Of a stretch of 64,000 nucleotides of DNA, positions 42,551-50,485 are shown one piece after another. The position numbers were made by a program, and so were the translations under genes. The number at the start of each line of letters is the position of its first letter. Within the stretch, counting starts at the first letter, position 1. The stretch covers positions 62,001-126,000 of the forward strand of contig CAYSMK010000001.1 of assembly GCA_964432205.1 (NCBI GenBank), written 5' to 3'. A model generated the notes under the pieces. It was not told the origin of the DNA, did no database searches, and saw only the letters and a list, made by a program, of their open reading frames with translations. The DNA comes from Geomobilibacter sp964432205 (GTDB lineage Bacteria > Desulfobacterota > Desulfuromonadia > Geobacterales > DSM-12255).

Positions 42551-43837
42551 TTACCTGTCCCGCAGGAGGCCGAGCAGTTCCTCCCCTTCCATGTCGCCCT
42601 TGAGCACCTGGTCACGGATCGCCAGCGCGAGGCGGACCAGTTCATCCTCCCGTCCTTTATACTCGCTCCGGCTGGCGATCAACTCCCGCAGCACCTCCTT
42701 TTCAATCTCGGCCAGATGCTTTTTCTCGGTTTCGGCCCCGGATTCGCGGGTGATCAGGGAGAGATGATTCTTGATCTCCAGATGCAGCGGGGAGCAGAGT
42801 TCATCGAGGACAAGCCGCAACCGCTCCCGCCCCAGCTCGAACGGGTGAAAGCGGACCCGTCCGGTCAGTTTCACCTCCACCAGCGGCTGCGGCCCGCCGG
42901 TGACAGCGGCCACCCTGGTCGTCATCTCGTCCCGAAACCGCTCCAGCGCCCGATCGGCATCCTCCGCCCCGTCCAGGTCGATGGTGGTCACCAGCATCGG
43001 CCGGGGGGAACTGCTGCGGAACTGATGCCGATACTCCCCCCCGGCCACGGTGACCAGGTAATATCCCTTATCGTACCGCTCTTCGCCGAAGTTGACGCAC
43101 TCGGGGGAACCGGGATTGAAGGCGTACGCACGGCCTGCCGGGGTCGCGATGATATACGGTTTGTGGCCGTGGCCGAGGGCCACGTAGTCGAACCGTTCCG
43201 CCAGCGGCTGCGCCTCATCCGGTTTCATGTTGCCGATCTCCACCGGCGAGTAGGTCCAGACCCCCACATGGAAGAGCAGGATGTTGTTCCTGGTGGTCAC
43301 TGCCTCGCAGATGCGCTCCACATGGTTGCCCGCCTGGGTGCCGATGTAGCCGAGACCGTAGATGTTGAGCCCCTTGATCGCGATATGCCCGCCGCTCCCC
43401 TGCGCATAATCGAACGGATCGAAGCGGTAGCCGCCGCTCTCGGTGCGGGTGGGACGCAGGAGGTGGATGTACCCCATCTGCGACAGCGCCTCCATCCAGG
43501 AGATGCTGTCCCGGCGGTGAATCCAGTCGTGGTTCCCCTCCACGGCAATGCAGGGGATACCGGCGTCCTTCAGCGGCTGCAGGGTCTCGATGGTGCGGGC
43601 AAAGGTGCGGGGGAGGATCTGGCCGGTATGGAACAGGTCGCCGGCGATCAGGACGAAATCCACCTGCGCCGCAACGGCGTCGCCGACGATGCCGCCGAGC
43701 GCGCGGAAGAAGTCCTCGAAGCGCGCGGCTTCATCGCTGGCAGTGCGGTAGGTCTTGCCGAGGTGGATGTCGGCGGTGTGAATGAACGTAACTTTGGAGT
43801 CGTCCAGATCAATATCCTGATACGGCATGATTTTCAC
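42551..43837 (-). CDS. sbcD: SbcD/Mre11-like nuclease
   Basis: A 428-residue metallophosphoesterase. FIHTADIHLGKTY, AGDLFHTG, EGNHDWIHRR and ALGHGHKP are the metal-binding motifs of Mre11/SbcD. The frame begins with GTG at 43837 or ATG at 43828; neither has a strong ribosome site. First gene of the sbcD-sbcC-ROK unit. Confidence 0.93.
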   Translation of the reverse strand: MKIMPYQDIDLDDSKVTFIHTADIHLGKTYRTASDEAARFEDFFRALGGIVGDAVAAQVDFVLIAGDLFHTGQILPRTFARTIETLQPLKDAGIPCIAVEGNHDWIHRRDSISWMEALSQMGYIHLLRPTRTESGGYRFDPFDYAQGSGGHIAIKGLNIYGLGYIGTQAGNHVERICEAVTTRNNILLFHVGVWTYSPVEIGNMKPDEAQPLAERFDYVALGHGHKPYIIATPAGRAYAFNPGSPECVNFGEERYDKGYYLVTVAGGEYRHQFRSSSPRPMLVTTIDLDGAEDADRALERFRDEMTTRVAAVTGGPQPLVEVKLTGRVRFHPFELGRERLRLVLDELCSPLHLEIKNHLSLITRESGAETEKKHLAEIEKEVLRELIASRSEYKGREDELVRLALAIRDQVLKGDMEGEELLGLLRDR

Positions 43838-43912
43838 TACGCATCTGCGCGAAACCGGACATCAGATATACACAAGAACAGCACCGTTGGCAAGGGCGCT
43901 CCCACCCGTGGA

Positions 43913-43940
43913 TTGACAGGCCGGCAGTGTGAGATATGCT
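43913..43940 (+). promoter_or_regulatory. Sigma-70 promoter upstream of 43994
   Basis: TTGACA (43913-43918), 16 bases, TATGCT (43935-43940). Start near 43947, 47 bases before the ATG. Confidence 0.6.
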
Positions 43941-43993
43941 CAATTTATTGCACACGGGATGAAGAACGCACAAGCTTCGAAACGGAGGACAAC

Positions 43994-45037
43994 ATGCAGA
44001 ATGTACGCTACGGACTCATTGCGCTCTGTCTGCTGCTCGGCTCGGTGACGTCTGCCCCCGCCCAGGTGAGCATCGGCATCGGGTTGCCCAACGTGAGCAT
44101 CGGGATCAACCTGCCGTTGTACCCGGAACTTGTCCGGGTGCCGGGCTACCCCGTCTACTATGCTCCCCGGATTGATGCCAACTATTTCTTCTACGACGGC
44201 ATGTACTGGGTCTTCTGGGACGACTACTGGTACGCGAGCTCCTGGTACAACGGACCCTGGTGGCTCGTGGAGCCGGAGGTTGTGCCGGTGTTCATCCTGC
44301 GTATCCCGGTGCGCTACTACCGGCAACCTCCGGTGTACTTCCGCAGCTGGCGGTCGAACGCGCCTCCCCGCTGGGGTGAGCACTGGGGCCATGAATGGGA
44401 GCAGCACCGCAGAGGATGGGACCGATGGAAGCGCGGCTCGGCGCCCCCACCGGCACCGCTTCCCGTCTACCAGCGGCAGTATGCGGGCGACCGGTATCCA
44501 CGGGCAGTGGAGCAGCAGCATATGCTGCGCCGCGAGCATTACCGTTACCAGCCGCGGAACACGGTAGTGCGCCAGCACTTTCAGCAGCAGAGGGAACAGA
44601 GAGAACAGAGGGCACCCGAACCTGTCCGGCGGGGAAGGCAGGACGAGCCTGCGGTGAGAAGCCCGAGGCAGCAGGAGATCCAGCGGTCAGCGCCGCCCCA
44701 GCAGCGGGGCCCGGCAGTAGAGGATCACCGGCAGCGGCCGGATATCCAGCGGTCAATGCCGCCCCAGCAGGTCGTTCCGGCTGCCCCACGCCCGCAGCCA
44801 CCGTCCCGGGGTACCGAACACATTCCGGGACCAGCCCCGGTCCACCCCCCTCCCCAGCAGCGGAGCCCGGCGGTCGAGGATCACCGGCAGCGGCCAGGTG
44901 CTGTACAGCGTGAAATGCAGGCGCCACGGCCGCAAGGCCAGCAACAGAGACCGCCCGATCGGGGTGAGCAGCAGGAGCCCAGGCGGGGCCGCGGACAAGG
45001 GGAGCAGAAAGATGAGGGGCGCGGCCGGGAACGCTGA
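43994..45037 (+). CDS. Exported Trp/Tyr-rich protein with Gln/Pro/Arg-rich tail
   Basis: A 347-residue protein with a signal peptide (about 1-23). Residues about 45-115 are rich in Trp and Tyr (YWVFWDDYWYASSWYNGPWW). From about 150 the chain is low complexity and rich in Gln, Pro and Arg; QQRGPAVEDHRQRP and QQRSPAVEDHRQRP are near repeats. GGAGGACAAC precedes the ATG. Seen as an envelope protein in Geobacter-like genomes; function unknown. Confidence 0.85.
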   Translation: MQNVRYGLIALCLLLGSVTSAPAQVSIGIGLPNVSIGINLPLYPELVRVPGYPVYYAPRIDANYFFYDGMYWVFWDDYWYASSWYNGPWWLVEPEVVPVFILRIPVRYYRQPPVYFRSWRSNAPPRWGEHWGHEWEQHRRGWDRWKRGSAPPPAPLPVYQRQYAGDRYPRAVEQQHMLRREHYRYQPRNTVVRQHFQQQREQREQRAPEPVRRGRQDEPAVRSPRQQEIQRSAPPQQRGPAVEDHRQRPDIQRSMPPQQVVPAAPRPQPPSRGTEHIPGPAPVHPPPQQRSPAVEDHRQRPGAVQREMQAPRPQGQQQRPPDRGEQQEPRRGRGQGEQKDEGRGRER

Positions 45038-45063
45038 CAGGAACCCGGTGTTGTCCATCAGAC

Positions 45064-45117
45064 CTGAAAGCTCGTCATTCCCAGGCAGGCGGGGATGACG
45101 AGCTTTCAGCATTTTTT
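45064..45117 (+). terminator. Strong terminator after 43994-45037
   Basis: A 19-bp perfect or near-perfect stem (CTGAAAGCTCGTCATTCCC and its complement) with an eight-base loop, followed by CATTTTTT. Confidence 0.85.
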
Positions 45118-45308
45118 CAAATCCAGTTAATTATTTTTACATGCTGTCGCTTATCGCGACAAAGCCTTCCCCCCCCCAACTCGACCCACATCGTCAGCTC
45201 TCCCCAGGAAACATGCGATGTTAGCGAATTTCGCCCCCTATGGCATACATGCTGCTGAAACTCACGTCGTACGAAGAAATGACGCACAGGCCATGAAAGG
45301 GACTCGCT

Positions 45309-45692
45309 ATGAAATTCACCATCCCCTGTCTCACCTCGTTCATGCTTGCGGCCGCCATCACGCCGCGGGTCATCCGTCCTGCAACGGCATGCAACGGTGT
45401 GGGCATGCCGGGCAGGTGGCGGCATGAGGAGACAACGCCTCTCCGGGGCGGAGTGGCGTTCTTTGCCGGCGGACTGCCGTTCCTGTTCATGGGCATTGCC
45501 GTTCTCCTCGCCGGAAACGTCACACCTGCCCTGGTCTGCTTCGCCTTCGTGGGGGCGCACGCCGCGTTCCGCCGGTACAACTTCCAGAACGCCAGGGCTG
45601 GCCGCCTCAAGATATTGCGGCCGATCGGTACGGATACGGGTCAGGTTGCCCCTCCCCGCTATTCCAATCCCGGCACCGCACGTGAGGGATGA
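45309..45692 (+). CDS. Possible small membrane protein, uncertain
   Basis: A 127-residue frame with a hydrophobic start (CLTSFMLAAAIT) and one or two membrane stretches (GGVAFFAGGLPFLFMGIAVLL and an adjacent segment). The ribosome site is weak and I know no relative. It may be chance coding. Confidence 0.35.
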   Translation: MKFTIPCLTSFMLAAAITPRVIRPATACNGVGMPGRWRHEETTPLRGGVAFFAGGLPFLFMGIAVLLAGNVTPALVCFAFVGAHAAFRRYNFQNARAGRLKILRPIGTDTGQVAPPRYSNPGTAREG

Positions 45693-45940
45693 TGACGATC
45701 AAATGGATACATTGGACCGAACACGAAAGCCACTCCTACCCGGTCTGAAGTTGCTCCCGGATACAGGAGGAATTCAATCGGCTACGGTCTTTTAGACTGA
45801 TCTCAGTTCAAATCCACATCCCCCAAACAAACTTCATCCTGATATACTGATAGTGTCAACACGTTTTCCTCCCGGCCGAAACCGGCAGCTGTGTGCCCCC
45901 GGGAGGGAATCAGGGGTACTAGAGTGAAGGATGTGAACCC

Positions 45941-46360
45941 ATGCAGGAAACGGCTCCGGAATCGGCCAACAACCATGTAAAGAGTGATCTTCTGCGCTGG
46001 ATTCTGATCTGCTGCGGCTGGTTTTCCATCGTGGCCGGAGCTGTCGGACTGTTTCTCCCGCTGATGCCGACGGTACCGTTCCTGCTGCTTGCTGCTGCCT
46101 GTTTTGCACGAAGTTCCGTCCGATTCCACACCTGGCTGATCGAGCACAACCACCTGGGCCCGCTGGTCAGGGATTACCTGAATGGTGGCGGTATTCCGTT
46201 GAAAGCGAAACAAATGGCCATCGGCATGGTATGGGTGTCGTTTCCCGCCTCGGCCTTTCTGTTCGTACCGGTGACCTGGCTGAAGATCGTGCTGCTGGTC
46301 ATGGCCACCGGCATAACCCTGTACCTCCTTGCCCTGCCGACAATCCCGCCGAAGGCATGA
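45941..46360 (+). CDS. ybaN: YbaN family (DUF454) membrane protein
   Basis: A 139-residue inner-membrane protein with three predicted helices. WFSIVAGAVGLFLPLMPTVPFLLLAA and CFARSSVRFHTWLIEHNHLGPLV are the family signature. Role unknown. Upstream of it about 250 bp show no gene. Confidence 0.9.
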   Translation: MQETAPESANNHVKSDLLRWILICCGWFSIVAGAVGLFLPLMPTVPFLLLAAACFARSSVRFHTWLIEHNHLGPLVRDYLNGGGIPLKAKQMAIGMVWVSFPASAFLFVPVTWLKIVLLVMATGITLYLLALPTIPPKA

Positions 46361-46385
46361 CCACTCATCATTGCCATACCCAACC

Positions 46386-46865
46386 TTACGGCCTGACCAT
46401 TTTCCCCTCGGCTGCAGCAATCTCCCCGGCTGTCGCCGGGCGCACCTCCTGCACGGTACCGGCGAACACCATCGCGATGCCGGCCAGAGGGTGGTTGCCA
46501 TCCAGGACGGCAATCCCCTCGGCAATGTCGGTGACGGTCTCGAAGACCCGCGCCTCGTCACCTCCCCCTTCCGGCGTGCCTTCTATCTGCATGCCGACGG
46601 TCAATGGCTGCGGCAGTTGGTCAACCGGGACGATATGCACCAGCTCGGGATCGTATTCGCCAAAGGCATCTGCCGGCTGCAGCTTGACCGCAACCGAATC
46701 GCCGAGGGCTTTGCCGTGCAGGGCGACCTCGACAGGGAGAAAAATCGAGTTGTAGCCGCCATGCAGGTAGCTGAGGGGCTCCCTCCCCTCGTCGACCATG
46801 TTTCCGTCCACGTCGACAAGGGTATAGGCGAGGGTGACGACGGTATTCCGGGTAATTTTGTTCAT
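46386..46865 (-). CDS. FKBP-type peptidyl-prolyl isomerase (SlyD-like)
   Basis: A 159-residue SlyD-type isomerase with an inserted chaperone flap (about 70-130). Motifs include TLVDVDGNMVDEG, PLSYLHGGYN, LHGKALGDSVAVKL and DGNHPLAG. The C-terminus lacks the His-rich nickel tail of E. coli SlyD. It acts in the cytoplasm as a folding helper. Confidence 0.9.
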   Translation of the reverse strand: MNKITRNTVVTLAYTLVDVDGNMVDEGREPLSYLHGGYNSIFLPVEVALHGKALGDSVAVKLQPADAFGEYDPELVHIVPVDQLPQPLTVGMQIEGTPEGGGDEARVFETVTDIAEGIAVLDGNHPLAGIAMVFAGTVQEVRPATAGEIAAAEGKMVRP

Positions 46866-46913
46866 AATCCCTCTCTCGGTTTGCCGGAGGCGTTCAGGCC
46901 GATGGCTGTGGGT

Positions 46914-47717
46914 TCAACGGTCATTGCCATGGGCGGCACACCCCCTGATTGACTGGATAAACGCCCCCACGGCGGCGGAATACGCCTCCAGGTTGGCAGG
47001 CAGAATGGTATTGTGATCGCCCCGCGCGAACACCAGCAGTTCCTTCGGCCGATTGGCCCAGGCATACAGGCGCTCGGCATGGGAAACCGACACCAGGTCG
47101 TCGTTGCGGGTATGCATTACCAGCACCCGTCCCCGGAAACCGGCGATCTTCTCCTGTTGGTTGAGACAGCGGTCCACCGAGCCCCTGAGCTGATCCATGG
47201 TCGCCCCCAGCTCCCGGGGTTCGACCCGGACCAGTATCCGCTCCAGCGGATCGGCAAGGCCGCTTTCGATGATCAGGCCAGCCGCCCGGGGATAAAGGGC
47301 GGCACCGTGCAGGGCATGGAGTGAACCGAGCGAGCGGCCGAAGAAGATGATCCGCTCCTGCGGAATGCCGCAGGCAGCCACGATCAGCTCCACGTCGTCC
47401 AGCATGGCGGCCAGTACCGGTGCTCCGCTGGACATGCCGTAGCCCCGGTATTCGGCCAGCAGCAGGTTGGCCCCCAGACCGGTGATCCGCTCCTCGAACT
47501 CCCCCAGGTAATCGGCGACGGTTTCGCCATTGCCGTGAAAGTGGATGATGGTCGGGGCATCATCATGCACACGGCAGTAGCGGCAGCCAAGTCGGAAACC
47601 ATCCCCATGCACAAAGAATGGATCATCGAAGTGGTTCGGCCAAGGGAAGAAGTAACGTGCGGAGAGTGTCGGATGATCGAGAAACTGGTCGCTCATACTG
47701 CCGTTGGAAATGGTCAT
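46914..47717 (-). CDS. Alpha/beta hydrolase
   Basis: A 267-residue hydrolase. The nucleophile Ser lies in FFGRSLGSLHA, HFHGNGE gives the oxyanion region, and Asp and His appear in HTRNDDLVS and ARGDHN. The start overlaps the stop of the upstream ATPase gene by 4 bp, or begins seven codons later. Substrate unknown. Confidence 0.88.
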   Translation of the reverse strand: MTISNGSMSDQFLDHPTLSARYFFPWPNHFDDPFFVHGDGFRLGCRYCRVHDDAPTIIHFHGNGETVADYLGEFEERITGLGANLLLAEYRGYGMSSGAPVLAAMLDDVELIVAACGIPQERIIFFGRSLGSLHALHGAALYPRAAGLIIESGLADPLERILVRVEPRELGATMDQLRGSVDRCLNQQEKIAGFRGRVLVMHTRNDDLVSVSHAERLYAWANRPKELLVFARGDHNTILPANLEAYSAAVGAFIQSIRGCAAHGNDR

Positions 47718-48862
47718 AATGCAGCCAGAAACTTCTTCGGGTCTTCTGAAAAAAGTGGAAAGTTGTCAGTGGTCATGATTATCGGAATAGCAGCAGGAAA
47801 CTGTTTCATGAAGGCATCAAGTCCTTTTGCTGATTTTCGTCTGCCTGACTTCACCTCGATAGCATATTGGCGCCCCTGGTACAGATAGATAAAATCAACT
47901 TCAGCGTTTTTTTCACGCCAGTAGAATAACTCTCCAGGCAGTTGCGACAGCTCCGCCCCCACAGCCAGTTCAAAAACCCTGCCCCTTCTTTCTGCATCAT
48001 CAAGCAGATATGGACCTTGTGTCATAGTATACAGCGCAGGACAGGAGATGAGAATTTTCGGGCTTGACGAGCGGGTCAACCATCCCTTGGCTGAATATTT
48101 TTCAAGAGGATGAATGAGGAATGCTCCAGCGTACAGTTCAATGTAATACTTGATTAGGTCGGTATTGCCCTTATCCTGCAACTGCCCCAGGAGCTTTGTG
48201 TAGCTTATCTCCTGTGCCGGGTAGCGGCAGAGGATTTCAAATGCCTGCCTGAAGAGCGCCGGATTGTTTACTTTACGGTTCAGCAGAATGTCTTTGCCAA
48301 TGACCGACTCTACTATGGAGTCTTTCAGATAGGCGTACCAGCGGTCATAATCATCTTCATAGGGAACCGAGCCCGGATAGCCGCCATACAAAAGAAAACG
48401 TTCCAGTTCATAGCCGAATGCTTTCTGCAGTTCCGCAAAAGTCCAATGGTGAATTCGTGTCAATTCAAAACGACCGGCCAGACTTTCTGTAAGACCCGTC
48501 TGTATCTGCAGAGAACTGGAGCCAAGAACAACTACGCGGAGAGCGCCGGGGTTGTTGTCCCACAATGACTTGAGCGTTTCGGACCAATTAGGGATCTTCT
48601 GAATCTCGTCAATTACCAGCAGAGTTCCATCACCCATCAAGCGGGCTTTCTGCCACTGCTCCAAAAGCCACGTTCGGTCAGTAACCAGGAGATCATCAGC
48701 ATTGGCATAATGATTATTCCAGGAACAGCGGGAAAGCAGTTGCCGCATGCCGGTTGTCTTGCCAACCTGGCGGGGACCGATAAGGACCTGTATCAGCGAT
48801 TTTTCACTGGAGAGACGCTTTTCGAGTTGAGCCACGAATTGTCGTTCATAGGAAGTAGCCAT
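47714..48862 (-). CDS. AAA_14/DUF4143 ATPase
   Basis: A 382-residue protein. Walker A is IGPRQVGKTTGMRQL near residue 30, and LLVIDEIQKIPNW is Walker B. The C-terminal DUF4143 part ends with EVDFIYLYQGRQYAIEVKSGRR, a nuclease-like D...ExK core. These proteins are scattered by horizontal transfer and have no agreed role. The codon use is more AT-rich than its neighbours. Confidence 0.9.
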   Translation of the reverse strand: MATSYERQFVAQLEKRLSSEKSLIQVLIGPRQVGKTTGMRQLLSRCSWNNHYANADDLLVTDRTWLLEQWQKARLMGDGTLLVIDEIQKIPNWSETLKSLWDNNPGALRVVVLGSSSLQIQTGLTESLAGRFELTRIHHWTFAELQKAFGYELERFLLYGGYPGSVPYEDDYDRWYAYLKDSIVESVIGKDILLNRKVNNPALFRQAFEILCRYPAQEISYTKLLGQLQDKGNTDLIKYYIELYAGAFLIHPLEKYSAKGWLTRSSSPKILISCPALYTMTQGPYLLDDAERRGRVFELAVGAELSQLPGELFYWREKNAEVDFIYLYQGRQYAIEVKSGRRKSAKGLDAFMKQFPAAIPIIMTTDNFPLFSEDPKKFLAAL

Positions 48863-49100
48863 GGAAGGAAGATAACTCGCTTTACTAGAACGGTCTAGTA
48901 AATTTAATAGTTCTGACTTCTAAACTGATCAAAGTTTATGTTTCTCATGCAGTTCAATCTCCGGGGACGCGCCATTCCATCCGCTTAAAGCCTTCGCCTG
49001 CAGCATTCCCCTGATCCGCAGAAACTCCTCTCCTATTCATCATCTACGCCGATGAAACTCGATACACTCCCCGAAGCATCGGGGTCATAAAACGCATCAA

Positions 49101-49125
49101 GGGGTTACGGCATGGACCGTACCCC
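49101..49125 (-). terminator. Possible terminator after the HU gene
   Basis: Minus-strand GGGGTACGG and CCGTAACCCC pair with one bulge, followed by a loose T-rich stretch. It lies 35 bp after the HU stop codon. Confidence 0.45.
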
Positions 49126-49159
49126 CTCTGACAGTGCGACTGGATCGAACCAGCTTCCT

Positions 49160-49501
49160 TTACTTCTTCCTGGCTTTTGCAGGCGCCTTTGCAGCTGGTT
49201 TCGCTGTTTCCTTCTTGCAGGCTGCCTTGCATGCGTCGAGATCTTTCAGGGATTTGCCGACGGTGAATTTACCGACCCGCTTGGCCGCTATTTTCAATGG
49301 CTTCCCTGTCTGCGGGTTTCTGCCGGTACGTGCCGGTCTCTTGACGGATGAGAAGGTTCCGAATCCTACGAGAGTAACCTTGCCGTCGTTAAGCAGTTCC
49401 GTCGTTACCGTGCATTGAAACACCGCCAGAGCCGACTCTGCCTGCGCTTTGGTGAGCTTTGCCTTCTCAGCGATCTGTGCAATCAATTCAGTTTTGGTCA
49501 T
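49160..49501 (-). CDS. HU/IHF-type DNA-binding protein with basic tail
   Basis: A 113-residue nucleoid protein. The dimer core (about 1-90) has MTKTELIAQIAEKAKLTKAQ, VTLVGFGTFSSV and the DNA-binding arm RTGRNPQTGKPL. The tail from 92 is Lys/Ala-rich (KPAAKAPAKARKK), as in some HU proteins that bind DNA more tightly. AAAGGAG precedes the ATG. Confidence 0.94.
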   Translation of the reverse strand: MTKTELIAQIAEKAKLTKAQAESALAVFQCTVTTELLNDGKVTLVGFGTFSSVKRPARTGRNPQTGKPLKIAAKRVGKFTVGKSLKDLDACKAACKKETAKPAAKAPAKARKK

Positions 49502-49532
49502 GTCCGCTCCTTTAGTGTAGATACTGGTAGGG

Positions 49533-49560
49533 AGAATAGCAGATTTATGACTGCTGACAA
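49533..49560 (-). promoter_or_regulatory. Sigma-70 promoter of the HU gene
   Basis: TTGTCA (49560-49555), 16 bases, TATTCT (49538-49533). Start near 49526, about 25 bases before the ATG at 49501. Confidence 0.65.
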
Positions 49561-49804
49561 CTTCATCGTTCGAATTGATATGGTCCTGTGCCTACGGTCT
49601 TCCCCGACGGCCTCCGACAAATCGCCGCATCACCGCTTCCGGCTCAGGAGTATCAGTCTCAGCTGCGCATCTTCATCTACCACTAAGACACTAAGGAAAG
49701 CCTGTCAATGTCTTTCTTGGCCCATTGTTCCATTTCCACGATTTCGTACGTGCCATCGATACTCATACGATGCCTAACCGTTTTTTGCAGGGACCTCATA
49801 AGCA

Positions 49805-49841
49805 AAAACAGCCACCCAGAACTTGTCTAAGTGGCTGTTTT
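49805..49841. terminator. Bidirectional hairpin terminator
   Basis: AAAACAGCCAC and GTGGCTGTTTT form an 11-bp stem around a 15-base loop, with A-runs on one side and T-runs on the other. It could stop transcription from either side of the gap. Confidence 0.55.
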
Positions 49842-50485
49842 CATTAATGGTCGGTGCGACTTCGATCGAACTGATTGCTTAACATCTCGATTTATATAGA
49901 TAATATCTATTCGATTTTCATATGTAATCCCAAAAATACTCCCATAACCTAATTTTTCAATATTACTCATAAATTTCAATTAGTTAAGAGCAGCACTTCC
50001 CGCTCACACCCAATACCACACGAAGTATTATTTCAGATAACATGCTAATTTTAAATACTTTATACAATAAATGTTTTCAGCAAAATACCATATATGCATT
50101 CGATAGTCTCCAGAAATCAGCTCTGCCCCAAATTACACCTCATCAGCACACCATATTACCTCGTACAGAAATCACAGCTCAAAGCCTTTCCAATCAGGTG
50201 GGGATGGGTCAAGGTTTTCCTGCTCCAATGTCTTCGGGGGTTCTGTCATCAGAATAGCAGTCGCTAACGAAGCGAGGACAGAGCTCTTCTCGGCTGTCCG
50301 CAGAACTTCATTCCTGAATCTGTCAATGACTTTGAGACACTTACCCAGCGAATTTAGTGTATCGTGTTTAAGCTCATTACCGTCTTTGGCTGGTTAATCC
50401 GAATCGTTCCGGAAGCGCCGCATAACTCCTCGCGCCCCAGATCGTTTCTTCGTCTGTTTCGGCAAATGTTCCCGTGACATGTTTT

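Larger units (their letters stand above)
49502..50485. other. AT-rich gene-free boundary of the defence island
   Basis: About 980 bp without a convincing gene. 49860-50120 is markedly AT-rich against the GC-rich chromosome to the left. It includes a hairpin at 49805-49841, and the stretch resembles an integration boundary, but I see no attachment site, tRNA end or integrase. Confidence 0.6.

Noticed and set aside
41402..45037. 1211-codon open frame on the plus strand
   Set aside because: Most of it is antisense to sbcC and sbcD, whose motifs are clear; only the part from 43994 has a signal peptide and ribosome site.
49502..49777. Transposase or other gene remnant beside HU
   Set aside because: The open frames there have no motif, and no inverted repeat ends were found.
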